Shown piece by piece: positions 42,350-54,130 of a DNA stretch of 64,000 bases. A program made the translations under genes and the position numbers. The first letter of the stretch is position 1. Every line of letters begins with the position of its first letter. The notes under the pieces were generated by a model. The model was given only the letters and a program-made list of their open reading frames with translations, searched no databases and was not told where the DNA came from. The stretch comes from Camelus bactrianus (lineage: Eukaryota > Chordata > Mammalia > Artiodactyla > Camelidae). Location: the NCBI RefSeq assembly GCF_048773025.1, contig NC_133570.1:21302001-21366000 (forward strand), read 5' to 3'.

Positions 42350-45300
42350 TACTCCCCTCACAATTAAAAAAAAAAATCTGTAAATGAGAAACCATAAAAG
42401 CAGCATGACAGTATTTGCTAGTATGTAGAGGGTAGAGATGAAAAAAAAAAACCCTCCAAAATGCCCCTTTTATGTGTCTCTTCAGGGAATATCATTATTA
42501 CCACCACTTGGCTCAGGGGAGCAAAGAGGTCACATTCAAAACAGAGCCTCCACTCTTTAAAATAGTATATGGAATTTTTTGAAAAAGCTTTTAGTTTTTA
42601 AAACAAAAACGAACAAATAAAAAGTTCTTCAAACTAGTAAAATCACACAACCATAAATAACACGAATCATAATCACCGGTCACAAACTAAAAATGTGAAA
42701 CATCATCCAAAAATTCCAATTAATTAGATGTCTTTCATTTCTAAAAAATCCTATTTGGTTAAGAAATAGTGTAACCGTCTGTAAGAATGGCATAAACCAA
42801 AGCAGGAATCAAAGTGTTTGGGATTAAGGCAAAACTGCATTTAGAAGAAAAAGCAAGGCCTGCTTTTGCAAACGTGTACGGAAAGACAAAGAAAAGTTCT
42901 CTGGGTGATTGATGTTGGCCTGAGGGGCCTGCCCGAGGAGACCTGGGCTCGGGCAGCACTCAGAGCCCAAGGATCCTGACACCAGAGCGCGTGGGCGTGG
43001 TGCAGGGAACCTTCTGCTCCAGGCCTCGGGGTCCCGCCTCTGGCTCCCCAGAAGCAGTTACAGGCCTCTCTGGCCACACTTTCAGATCCTAGCTGAAATT
43101 TCCATTTCCAACTGAAAGCGAAATCTTATCGCTGGATCTCCACCCAGCTAATGCTGCTTGGATCTTTGATTTTCTCCTTACATACAATTGATGGGATCAT
43201 ATGCCCGCTCATGAGAGAGGTAGATAAAAAAGAGAAAACCAACCTGGAAGTATACTCGTTGAGGGAGTTTGGGCCACATCAAAATTATCCAAATGTTTGA
43301 GGTAAGACAGCTATATGCAGACAGTGGTGTCACCCCAAAAGAAAAAGAAATAAAATAAAATTCCTGGGTACCAGTCACTTATATGTTACCTAAAACTGTA
43401 AAACAAACGTGTGCTCATTCATGGGAGAACAGAGGTACAACTGAGGGGCAGTGGATCTTCCAGATTTTAAGGGTCAAGGCTTCCCCAGAGGGGGAGGTCA
43501 GGTCAAAATTAACACTAAGAGTTGACCAGGAGGAGGCGGTGGCCAAGCGTTTGTAATGAGATCAAGGAAATCACCCAGGACCGGGAAAAGTGTACTTTGT
43601 TTGGAAAATTTCCAAGTCTTTTGTCTGGATGGACTTGAGAAATTCCAAGTGGATTGGCTAAAGAGGAAACCAGGTGGATCCCTTAATCCCAAAACAAACC
43701 CACAACCCAGTCTTCCTCCCTCCCTGGAGGCAAAGGGCGTTCCCTCCCAGAAACTGGAATCAGCTAACCAGCTTGAGAAGATTAAATGTAGGAATGTGGA
43801 TTGGGAGTGGCCTGAATAGTAGAGGTGGCCAAACCTGGGACACTCCCTGTCCAGTTCTGAAAGCCACTGAGGGGTCAGAGCTGTGGGCTCCTTGGGATCT
43901 TGAAATCAAAGAGAGAAATAAAGGAGGAGCCAAGATTGGGTGACCTTTCCCACACCTCAGCCCCTCCCAGGAAGCTGGTCAGGACCAGGCACTGTCCAGG
44001 GTTCTGGACCCTAACCATGCTCTTCAAAGACCCCTTCCCAAGCGTCATTTAACATTTCCTCAACCCTAGGGAACAAATGATGCAAAAGCAGCTTCAAAAG
44101 CCCCTAGCCCCTCCCCTAAGCCTCTCATGCACAGGGATGCTGATGAGAGCATGCCATTAAGCCCAGAAATAAGTCAGTTTTCCTCTCGCTCCACCTTAAG
44201 CATGGGTGCGCTTACACTGATGCCTCTCCGTTTCCCCTTGGGAGATGTGAAGCTACATTTGTACCGAAGGGCTTGGGGATGATTCCCGTGCTGGGCTGGC
44301 TCACACCTTGGTTCTGCTGAGGTTTCAGAACACAGAGAGACGGAACCTCTGCGTTGCGATGATTCTCCGGGCCTCTCCACCTCCTGCATTGTGATGCCCT
44401 AACAATGCTTCTGCTCCACCGGCGAGGAAGAGGCAGGCATTCTCGGAAGGATACTTTCCATTTTGGTAATTTCCCAGAGACTGCTTTCTCCAAATTCCTA
44501 CCATCCATTTGCCTAGGACAGGGTTAAATCAGAACGTGTACTATGGGCATTTTAACTCCCTGGCAATCACCGTCACCAATCAGCAGCAGGAGATGGAGAT
44601 GAGCGACAATAACCAGAAATGTCCCTGTTATGGGGCAGCCACTGGGCGCAGCTGTAGTGCTGGTGCTTTCCATCCAGTGCCTCAAATAACCATCACAAAA
44701 AAGCTACAGTTCACTGTTAGTCTCATTTTCAGCCTGATGAATCCGGTACCCAGCCAGGGGAGGACACTGCTGTGGTCCGTGCAGGGAGTAGCCCGTAGAC
44801 ATGCTCGGGGAGAGGTTTGGATGCATCTGCCCCAGTGAGCATTAGAACACATGGACTGACTTCCCATGGACCTCAGGGAAACAGGAAATGGCAGATGTCC
44901 ACACATGGGATGTTTCCATGGGATCCCAGCGTCCAGGAGATCAAAGGAGCCAGGAGGCACCACTGTCTTCGAATGATCTAAAAATGTGCAGTATTAACCA
45001 AACAGTCCTCCCCTGTCAAGCAGGAGACACCCCTCTGTCCACCTCCACCTCCATGCACTTTGTCCTGGATGCTGTTCTGCTGGAGGAGGGTCAATGATCC
45101 TCACGGTTCCAGGACCATTGGTATTAGCCCCGAAGGCACAATCTGCTATGCCTCATGCTGACGGCTGGCAGGAGGCACTGGGCAAAGCGGATGCAGTCAC
45201 AGGGTCATCTTCTGCCCAGCGGGCCCCCTCCTACCACCTCGACACCCAGACTCCCCCTTCTATCAGCAATCCTTGATTTACTCAAAACATTTATGGGGTG

Positions 45301-45365
45301 CCTGGGGTGCCTCAACTGCTGTTCTGGGAGACAGCAAGGGACACCCAGGGAAAGAGCCTGACCTT
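42350..45365. other. Intergenic or PRAME intron, nothing recognised
   Basis: No gene, RNA or clear repeat. The frames at 43.5-45.3 kb overlap on both strands and show no domains. A GC-rich patch at 42.9-43.1 kb could hold an untranslated PRAME exon but has no decisive signal. Confidence 0.35.
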
Positions 45366-45369
45366 CCTC

Positions 45370-45650
45370 TAGTTATTAAGTACCAGGAAGGTGATGAATC
45401 ACATGATAAATGTAATTAACATTGCTGCCAGTTATACGTGAAACTCGTTGAGAGTAAATCCTAAGAGTTCTCATTACAGGGGAAAATTTTTTTTCTACTT
45501 TATAATTTTGTATCCATGTAAGATGATGGACGTTCACTAAACTGACTGGGGCCATCACTGCACCATGTAGGTAAGTCGAATGGTGATGCTCCACCCCTTA
45601 AACTCATCCAGTGCTGTCAGTGCTATCTCAATATGACTGGAAGAAAAACA
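45370..45650 (+). repeat. LINE-1 3' UTR fragment
   Basis: CTCGTTGAGAGTAAATCCTA, TTTGTATCCATGTAAGATGA, TGGACGTTCACTAAACTGAC and ending CTATCTCAATATGACTGGAA follow an L1 3' UTR. Diverged. Confidence 0.65.
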
Positions 45651-46938
45651 ATGTCATGGTTTTCTGCTCAGTGTATCTCTGAGGCATGGACCTTGTGTTC
45701 TACTAAGCAGACAAATGAAAAGGAAGCAAGCCAAAAAAAATAATGACAGGCCACCTGGTCTGCATGGTGGAGCAGGGCCATCGAGGTGACAATGCCCACT
45801 CAAATTTCGAAGCAACCTTCGTGATCTAAGGCAAAGCTATGATTTTCCTGCAGCCATGACGTATTTTTTCAAAACATTAGGAATTCTCTTATGTGATCAG
45901 TTGTAAATGTTTAGAGAAGTTAGAAAAAATTAAAATAGTAAAACTTTTTTTTTCAGTATACTGTGATTTTAAGCCCCAACAGTTAAAATGGTTTGTTTCT
46001 TTGGGAAAAACTTATCAAGAGTAGTTTCAACATCAGTTGCCTTCTTTTTTTTTCTTTTATTTGCCTTATCACATAACTTTCACTTTGGGGGTGAACATCT
46101 TTTCCACGCCCTGGTGAACTGTCACACTGCCTCCTAAGTCTAGATCTGCTTCCAACATTTTATCCGTTGTGCTTTTAGGGCCTGAAAGATCTCAGAGTTC
46201 CTCTACTGTGAAGAGATCTGCTGGCATCACTGCCTCTGGGACATCTTCATTTTTCAGTTACAACCATGTTCAGTCATTCATGCTTTTCTGAGAGATGGGG
46301 AATGTGAGCTCGAAGTTGGATTCGGAATCAGAACAGTGGGTAAACGTCAATTTTTTCTTTCCATGTGCAGCGACTAAGGCTCAGAAGGGGGAGTCACAGA
46401 GCGGGCCACAGGTGGGTGACCCGGGAATGAGGCCCCTGGCTCCTGGCCCAGGGCTCCCGGCCCAGGGCTCCCTAAGCCTTCACTTGCGCCAGCCCAATGG
46501 GAGGGTGCCCAGAGAAGTCTCCTGAGGACAGGAACATCCCACTCTATCTGTGGGAGGCAGACAAAGTCGGGGACGCGAGGGGAGGACAGGAGTCCCCATT
46601 TAGCGGACACTGCCCACCACAGTCCGGAGACTCAGCAGGCATGTGGGCATACCAGGTCCTGCCAGGTCTCCTAGGAGGAGGGGGAGGGGTGCAATAATTG
46701 GAGAGAAATCTGGAAAGACCTGCGCTCACTGCCTCGAGGCACCTGTGCTCAGCAGTTGTCCCCCTGGAGTTCAGAGCATCTCCTGGGAGGAAACCTCCCA
46801 GCGCTGCAGGTCCCTGACAGGAGCAAGTCAGCAGATGTGCTGAGGGCGTGTCACCAAGGGCCTGGAGAGCAGACTGCATGAGGCGGGGGCTAAGAAGGGT
46901 GTGGGGAGCCCAGCTCCCACTGTGGCTGCAGGAGGCCC
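45651..46938. other. Intergenic upstream of the IGLV pseudogene
   Basis: No gene recognised. In the 250 bp before the pseudogene leader I do not see an octamer, unlike the other IGLV units in the window. Confidence 0.4.
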
Positions 46939-47365
46939 GTGGCCTGGGCCCTGCTCACCCTCCAGTCCGTAGGGGTGAGAAGCACTAAGGAAGAGGCCTT
47001 CTGGCAGCCCAGGGCTGATCCTTCTTCCTCCGCCCCAAACTCCTCCAGAGTCATGACCCTGATCTCTCCCCTTTGCACATCCTCCTCCTCTCAGGGTCCC
47101 AGGTCCAGTCTGTCCTGACACAGACAATGTGTCTGCGGCTCTGGGACACAAGTTCACCACACCCTGCTCTGGAGACAGCAGTGACGCTGGGAGTTACCAG
47201 GCCTCCTGGTATCAACAGCACCCATGGGCTTCTCAATACCCCCAATGCACAAGGTCGTCCTCAGGCCTGGGGTCTCCTCTCCATCCTCCAGCTCCAAGTC
47301 TGGCCACGTGGTCTCCCCAGCCTCCTTGGGCTGCGGCGGGAGGACTCACTATGCTGTCTTGTTGC
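46939..47365 (+). pseudogene. IGLV1/IGLV2-like variable segment, pseudogene
   Basis: Leader remnant 46939-46974 reads GTGGCCTGGGCCCTGCTCAC, matching the IGLV2 leader ATGGCCTGGGCTCTGCTC. The ATG has become GTG and about ten bases are missing. Donor GT is at 46975, the intron is 120 nt, and the V exon starts at 47095 (GGTCCCAGGTCCAGTCTG, giving GSQVQSVLTQ). A second frame gives CSGDSSDAGSYQASWYQQHP. The second half is frameshifted and shortened; only traces of the SGLQSEDEA block remain near 47330-47350. No convincing RSS follows. The QSVLTQ start and SSDAGSY CDR1 place it near IGLV1/IGLV2. It lies between the PRAME coding exons and its probable promoter, on the opposite strand. Confidence 0.82.
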
Positions 47366-47596
47366 TTTCTTTCCCAGAGTGGCCCCTACCTCCAGCGGTC
47401 CCAGCCCCAGCTTAGGGAGACTATAATCCCCCAGGGCTCACCCACCCTGACCCTGCATGACACCACACAGGAGCCAAATCTCGGGTCTGATGCCAGCCCT
47501 GCTCCTTCACCCTGAATACAGGTTCTGAATGTCACCGTGGCTTCAGAAATGGGTCCCCAGCATGCTGAAACTGCTTCTTATAAAGAGGCAGCAGGA

Positions 47597-47735
47597 GGGG
47601 GCGAGGGGAGAGCTCAGTGGTAGAGAACGTGCTTAGCATGCACGAGGTTCTGGGTTCAATCCCCAGTACTTCCATTTAATAAATTAAAAAATAAACCTAA
47701 TTACCTGCCCACCACCACCACCAACAAAAAACAAA
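47597..47735 (+). mobile_element. Camelid tRNA-derived SINE, plus strand
   Basis: GGGAGAGCTCAGTGGTAGAG (A-box), GTGCTTAGCATGCACGAGGT, GGTTCAATCCCCAGTACTTC (B-box) and AAACCTAATTACCTGCCCAC with a (CCA)n tail. It is flanked by near-identical GGCAGCAGGA (47587) and GGCAACAGGA (47737), the probable target duplication. Confidence 0.9.
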
Positions 47736-47739
47736 GGCA

Positions 47740-48285
47740 ACAGGAAGGATGCTCCATTGGGGAAGTGACTTGGAAAGATAAAGGCTGTCCCTCATCTTCC
47801 TTCCCCTGTGAGGGCCTCAGGATGCAGACTCCATCCAGCACGATGACCAGCATGGAGAGGATGAGCGGGCTTCTTGGGACACTGAGACTGTCCAGGGGAC
47901 CAGCTTACCTGAAGATGTCTTCCACCCACGCTGGTCCAGCTCCGACTGGCCTCAGGTCCTCCGAAACTCAGTCACCAGTGTCCACCCAAGTCTGAGAGCA
48001 AGAACCAAAATGCCACAAAAACAGGGACTGTGTGTACTGAACAAGCCACGGGCTCCCATGAAAATCTCTGGGAACACTGCTGAGGACAAAACTGAAAACT
48101 GGAGCCCCGATCCCGCCCTTTCCGCGCCAGACTCCTCCTGCTGCCAAACTCGACTAATTTCTCATGGGCTGAACCAGCGGTCAACCGAAGGGCAGACCTT
48201 GGGCTCAGGTCAAAATCACCTTCCCCTCTAGGACACTGACCTCTATCTTGCAGTCACATTTCTTGACCCCCACGCCCTGGCACCT
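47740..48285. other. Intergenic, nothing recognised
   Basis: No coding or repeat signal that I can name between the SINE and the CpG-rich stretch. Confidence 0.35.
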
Positions 48286-48289
48286 CCAG

Positions 48290-48860
48290 AGGGGACAGGT
48301 TCTTAGAGCGGCCACCCCATTTCCAGCGCAAACCGGCCGGCTGACGAGCTCCAGCGATAATGCAGACCGGGTTCGGTGGACTATTACGTCTACAGATCAT
48401 GGCTGCGGCCCCCTCCACAGAGCACGTGGCCCGGGCCGGCCCAAGGCGAGCGCCCCACTCCGTCTGGCCTTCACAGCGGACCAACATTGTGATAACTCGT
48501 TTTCAGGTAGAAAATAGGCGGGGGCCCGTGGGGGTCACCGGGGACTAGATCAAGGTCACCTTGCGGGGAAGCGGAGCAATCAGGGCTGAAACTTACGTTT
48601 TGTGCGGCCACGCCTCGCCACGCGGTCCCCTCTCAGACGCTGTGGAGAGAGAACTGCTGAGTCAGCAGCTCCCCTCCCGGAAACCACGCGGTCGGACCAA
48701 TCCCGGTTTCTGTTTCCTCCTGGGGAAAGTCTCACGAGATCCTGGGATCGCGAGTGGGGTCACCCAGAGAGGCCGGAAGGGGTTCGTTTTAATAGGCTGG
48801 GCTGGCATGGGGAGAGGGGGAGGGGTGGTGCCCGTGGCCACGCCCATGGGACTGCGCGGG
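48290..48860 (-). promoter_or_regulatory. CpG-rich promoter-like island, candidate PRAME promoter
   Basis: GC- and CpG-rich block holding a perfect T-MARE palindrome TGCTGAGTCAGCA (48655-48667), a CCAAT box (GGACCAATCCC near 48693) and TCTCACGAGA near 48730. Its distance from the PRAME stop (about 10 kb) matches the roughly 12-kb span of human PRAME with its 5' non-coding exon, so I infer this is the minus-strand PRAME promoter. Human PRAME is controlled by promoter methylation, which fits a CpG island. The CCAAT box is on the plus strand, so direction is not proven. Confidence 0.5.
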
Positions 48861-48889
48861 GTCGGGGATAGGGAGTACAGCTAGGGTTG

Positions 48890-49085
48890 CGGAATGGGGA
48901 TGGGATGGGGGTCCCGTAGAGAGACAGAATGTAGGATGCGTGGGATGGGGATGGATTGGGGGGATGGGTGAGGTGGGGTTAGGGGATGGAGATGGAATGA
49001 GGGTGGGGGTGGAGATGGGTGGAGGGATGCTGTGGCGATGGAGGGTGGAATGGAGGATGGGAGTAAGGCATGGAGTGGGATGAGG
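48890..49085. repeat. GGGATG/GGATGG-type degenerate minisatellite
   Basis: About 200 bp of irregular repeats of GGGATGGGG, GGATGGAGATGG and TGGAGGATGGG on the plus strand, adjoining the CpG island. The G-run spacing would allow G-quadruplex formation. Confidence 0.75.
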
Positions 49086-49089
49086 GGCC

Positions 49090-50640
49090 TCTTAGGCCCA
49101 AAGGGTGAGGCGGAGTGGCCTAGAAACTCCCACCTCCAACTCCTTCCCCACCCCCCGCCTCTGGGCCTGTGCTTCAGGCAAACCCTTTCCCCTCGATGGG
49201 ACTCGGGTGTCATTGAAAGTTCCGGCCCCCATGAGCGAGGGTTCTCGCCCCACCCCTCGTGTAGATGAGATGTCTCTCCCCTTGGCCAGTCCAATGCCCT
49301 CTACTCTATGGACTTTACCGCTTGTGTGCCTCCTGGTGGAGAGGAGACCCCAGCTGGGGTTGGATTAGACAGTCCTCCCTCCAGACCTTGCTTTCCTCTG
49401 TCGCTGCCCCCCTTCCCCCACGAGTTGGTTTTCCAGCTTTTTCAGAAGCCACAAATTCCGCGTCTGGTCTACTCACCCCTGTCTGGTCTCCGCGGTCCCT
49501 CCGATGGCCTCAGCTTGCCCTGGTCCTGAGCTCAGGCTTCTGTACTTTCCACCCAGGGACCCCTTCGGACAAAGTCACGACGGGGCCTGGAAATAACGGA
49601 CAATGTGGGCGGGACCTTTCTGAGGAGCTTCCAAGGATGCTGAGCTAGGTGGGAGGCCCCCCAGCGCTCGGAACCAGCCTTCCCTGGAGCCAGCAGTGCC
49701 CCTCAACCCTCGGTATCGCGTGTCCCGGCCACCAGGGGGCACCAGGGACCTGAAACGCAGGACCTTGCAGGGCAGATTTTGGCGCCTCCATCCTCCCAGT
49801 CCCTCTGCTGGAGAAAGTCAGTCTTCTGGAGATAAGGTGAGAGCCAGATGGGCGGGTATCCTTTTCGTAGGGGGTTGAGAGCCAGCGGAGCACCCCCTCC
49901 TCCTCCGTCACTCTTACTGACCTGAGGGACCGCCTTTGAGTCGTCCTCACTCAAGCCCAGGAGGTACTTGCCCTCCTCGGACTGTGAGACGTTTCTGAAA
50001 GTGGGGTCAGGCACTATGTCCTTGTCTTCCCAGTGACCCCAGATCTTTAATCACGGGTCACAAGAAGGTCACGGTGGCTGAGACTAACACGCAGGGCTGT
50101 CATGCTGGCAGGGTTTCATGGATCTACCCTGCCCTTCCCCCCAGACATCCCCCTGCCTGTGAGCAAAGGAGTTTAAGGGGTCCAGTTACACATGTGAACA
50201 AATGAAGGAATGAATGAATGGATAGGTACATACACATGAGGGCCTTGTGTTGATCCCTCCGACCTGGGATTGCCACCTGAAACAGGGCTAATATAATCCG
50301 ACTGTTTTCAACGTGGAAGTGGAGACAGCCTCCCCCTCCTGCCTCTCCCCTAGACTCATTCAATAAACATTTGTCCTTGTGAGACTGCAGATCCCACGCT
50401 CAAGGACATGCATGCTCAGAAGTTTTAGGGTGGAAACAGAGAGAAAAAAAAAAAAAACCAAAGCAAACAGAACTCAAACAAGAAGACTATTGTCTTAAAG
50501 TGGCAAGTTGTGACTAAGTCTGAAGAAAACAGGACAGAGGATGGACTTGAAATGGAAAGGGTATGGGCTTGAAGATTGCTGGTCCCTATTAGCATGATCT
50601 GGCTGCTGGTTTTATTTTCCCTTGTTTTCTTTTCTTTCTC
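49090..50640. other. Intergenic, nothing recognised except a CTCF-like site
   Basis: Overlapping frames on both strands have no domain. An A-rich run lies at about 50440-50460. Confidence 0.35.
49729..49744 (+). promoter_or_regulatory. CTCF-like motif, forward
   Basis: CCACCAGGGGGCACCA carries the full CTCF core CCACCAGGGGGC. It lies about 0.9 kb to the right of the candidate PRAME promoter and points towards the right-hand V block. Confidence 0.6.
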
Positions 50641-50644
50641 TTTA

Positions 50645-50783
50645 CTTTTTTTTTTTTTTCTTGGTGGAGGAGTGGGGATAATTAGGTTTACTTATTTATA
50701 TCACGCAGGTACAGGGGATTGAACCCAGGACGTGGTGCGTGCTAAGCATGGGCTCCACCACTGAGCTATACCCCAACCCCCAA
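50645..50783 (-). mobile_element. Camelid tRNA-derived SINE, minus strand
   Basis: The minus strand gives GGGTATAGCTCAGTGGTGGA, GCTTAGCACGCACCACGTCC and GGTTCAATCCCC, then AAACCTAATTATCCCC and a poly-A head (poly-T on the plus strand). Confidence 0.88.
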
Positions 50784-53430
50784 CAACTAGGCTTCTGATA
50801 TCTGTTTTATATCTGATTGTGTGGGCAAATTATTCTAGAACAAATCAAATAGGATGGCGCTTCCTGTATCTTGAAGTGCCTGAAAATCCCCCAGTAACAG
50901 GAGATCTCAAAGGAGAAACCCTCTGTTTACTGCTCGCAGGAAGCACCTGGCACCTTCTAGTATTTTCCCTGGGACCTCTCCCATGTGGACCCCAAGCCAC
51001 TGGCCCCAAACCCAGCACAAACCTCCATCTGGTGGGTTTCTGACGTGGTTATTCAGTCACGGGCACTTTATTGCTGTTATCCATCCTCTGATGATTTGCT
51101 GATGATACGATTATGTTCCCTACTCCTCAGGACGGCTCCTTTCCAGCCTTTATTGACTAAGAGAAGTGAACATTCTCATTTGCTGAAGGGCTGATGGAGA
51201 GGATGCTGTGATTCATGGCCTGCATCCCATGAAAAGCATGTCTCCCCTGCCATTAGATGTGCAGACAGCCCTGCCCTGCCAGCACCCTCCACAAGCTGAG
51301 GGCCCAGGAGGGATCTGCCCCCACCAGATCACGCCCCTTCCCGGGGCAGCCTGAGTGCCGAGATTGGTGGACGCAACAATATACAGGCCAGGATGTGTCA
51401 CTGCCACGTGGAAGCACCCTGCAGAGCTGTCCCAGCTCCAGCGGCCCCCACCCTCCAGAAGCTGCCCGTGGGGCAGGCTGAGATTGTCACTGCTGCTCCG
51501 AGTTCTTAGACTTCCACTGTCCAGCCCTCCTTCCTGTCCTTTCTCCCGGCTCAGGAGTCGGATCGGCACTGCGGTCTGAAGGCTCTCCCTGTTGACCCCT
51601 ACGCTTTCTCCCTTTATCCTCCCCAGGCCTGGGAAGGATTCTTCAATCTCCTGCATGCCCCTCTCACCTGGTGAACCCCCTTGGAGAGCAAGAATGGCAC
51701 ACCATGGAGTCTCATTCCCTGACCTGCTCCCTCCCATACTCTGCATTGGAGGTGATGCCAACAGTGCCTCCTGACCATCTAAGCGTCAGTTTCCAGGGAA
51801 ACCTGGCCTGTGACATGTGGTAACAAGAATGTGGCCTGGAGACTCTGTGGGCAAACACTGGGGTTCAGCTTCCTCACATAAACTCTCTCCCTGATTTACT
51901 TAACAAACAGCATTATTGAGTGGGCTGTTGGGGTACATTTCTTTGTCTTCAGGAAGATTCAGATATGTGAAGTATGAAGAAAAGAGAATTTTAAGCAGAG
52001 GGGAAGCCTGCACAAAGGCACTGAGGTTGAGGGAATATGGCCATTTGAAGGAAAAGAAATCCATTGGGGCTGGGGGCTCATCACCTGGGGTCAGAGGGGC
52101 AGGAGATGAGTGGGGGAGGTGGGCAGCAGACAGATCATGTGAGGACCGGAAGCCAAGGTAAAGAGATTGGATATTTTTCTAAATGAAAAGAGAATTTGTT
52201 TGAGGCTATTTTTTCATAATTTTTACATGAAATCATTCATGTTTTAAAGACATGAAGGTGGTTTTGTCTGAATGAACTTTACAGGGAAAAAAAAAGGAAG
52301 CCGGCAGAGCCCGTGGGTCCCATGGTTCTTGTCCAGGCACGTGCTGGGGCTTGGACCAAGCAGAGTGGATAGTGACTGGGGGCTTCAGGATACAGTTTTG
52401 AGACTGTCTGTCTGATTGGAAGTGGGGCATGAAGGAAGGGAAAGAGATGGTTACTCCTGGAGGTTTGACTTTTCCTGTGCATTTGTGTGGGATATTTTAC
52501 CTTTATTTAAAAAATAGTTGTGTTTGTGCAGAGAAACGTCAGCTTTAATTTGACCTCAGAGAAGCAGTTGAGAATTGTTTTCTTGTGTATTTTAGATTTA
52601 TTTGCTTTGTTTTTACGGCTATTAACAATAATTTGTGTTAGTGGTCCTTTTGTCACCCCGTTGGTGGCATTTGTGGTTCCTGATTTCTGTTTCATGTCCT
52701 AATGTGTGGGCACATGTATCTAGAAGAGTTTTAAATGAGAAAGTGGACTCCTGAGGTGGGAGCCCCGAGTTTGCTCCCGGTGCTACCTGAACGTGGGACA
52801 GGGGACAGGGTGGCTCCTCATGAATATTAGAGGTTTGCTTCTTGGAAGAAGTTCTTGGACACGTGGAAGTTTCCTGGGGCTCCTCCATGGCTTTCCCAAG
52901 AGAGGATAGTGCTGGTCCATGTCCCCTCTCTGATGAATTTCTGAGCTATTACTGCTTAATTGTTTTCTCAAATAACAGACATGATTATCTAAACAAATGT
53001 CTAAAATAAGAAGCATAAAAATGATGGAAACAGACTCAAGCAATAGTGATGAATTAAAATGATCACTTCCCTGAAACATCTTCCTTTCTCCCTAGTCCTA
53101 GATGCCATCATTGACCATGGAGTCACTTCTCCTGTGCTCCCAAAATTCAGTTGATATAAAGAGCTGCCTCACAGGCATAACCTGGTTCCAGAGCTGCGGT
53201 GGGACAGGCTAGGTAGTCCTGGGGTGAGCGTCTGGGCCACCTGGTGTGGCAGGTGAAACACCCCATCCCAGAGGGAGTTCATGGAGAAAGAGAAATGAGC
53301 TTAGAGGGGAATCGCGGGGTTTAAGGGGCCTAGTACTGAGCTGGAGGGCGAAGGGAGAGGAACGGAGGGTGACACCAGAGGGATTTCCAGCCTCAACTTT
53401 GCTGCCTCCTAGGTGCTCGGTTGGCACCAC
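50784..53430. other. Intergenic, nothing recognised
   Basis: No V segment, RNA gene or confident repeat. The open frames around 51.2-51.8 kb overlap on both strands and show no domains. Confidence 0.4.
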
Positions 53431-53436
53431 GTGAGG

Positions 53437-53452
53437 CCACCAGGGGGCAGCG
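53437..53452 (+). promoter_or_regulatory. CTCF-like motif, forward, strong
   Basis: CCACCAGGGGGCAGCG is a full match to the CTCF core. It lies about 0.7 kb upstream of the first IGLV2-like leader and points towards the downstream V genes and, presumably, the J-C cluster. Confidence 0.7.
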
Positions 53453-54130
53453 ATGGCATGGACTTACGGACAATACTTGCTGCTTGTACTGTCCTGTATA
53501 AAGTTTCAAGAGCTGCTTCCCACAGAACCCCTCTTATGCCCCACAGAGTTTGTGCCCCAGCAATTCATCTTCAAAAGTGCTAATAAATGGCCTGGGACTC
53601 ATGTTCGGGCTGCAGTGGGAAAACACCACAGAGACAGAGGATGGAGGGGCATGAGAAGTCTCCTAACAGTGACTAAGAAGGAATGAATGTGATCCTGGTC
53701 CCCAGCTCTGCCTTTGATTCCTGGGAAGTAGGGCAATGGGATCTTGCAGCTGCCTGGGACCCTGTCCTCTCTTTCCCCAATAGCACCAAGGGGACGTCCT
53801 GGGATTCCTCACCCAGGAACCACGATGACCCCCACCAGGAACGATGTGAAATCCTTGAGCTGGAACAATTTCACACACGCTGTCATGGACTCAGTCTGTC
53901 CTGACTCCACATGTGATGAAAGAGTTAATTCACTAGTAAAGGTTGCTGTCCAGGGATAGAGAAGTGTCTAGAATCAACTCCGGGTCAGGGTGTCAGGGAA
54001 GCAGGGACAGGAGCAGGTTTGTATGGAGGCCCCGCCCTCCTCTGCAGCAGGGGGAGGGGATAAGAGAGGTCTGGGGGACAAGGACCAGGGTTGGGGGCTC
54101 AGAAGGCAGTGCTCTGGGGCATCTCGACCA

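Noticed and set aside
47374-47420. RSS after the IGLV1/2-like pseudogene
   Set aside because: A CAGAGTG heptamer-like word is present but no nonamer stands 12 or 23 bases away.
51213-51761. 182-codon minus-strand frame
   Set aside because: No domain, no promoter signal, overlapped by plus-strand frames of similar length; composition looks like GC-rich non-coding DNA.
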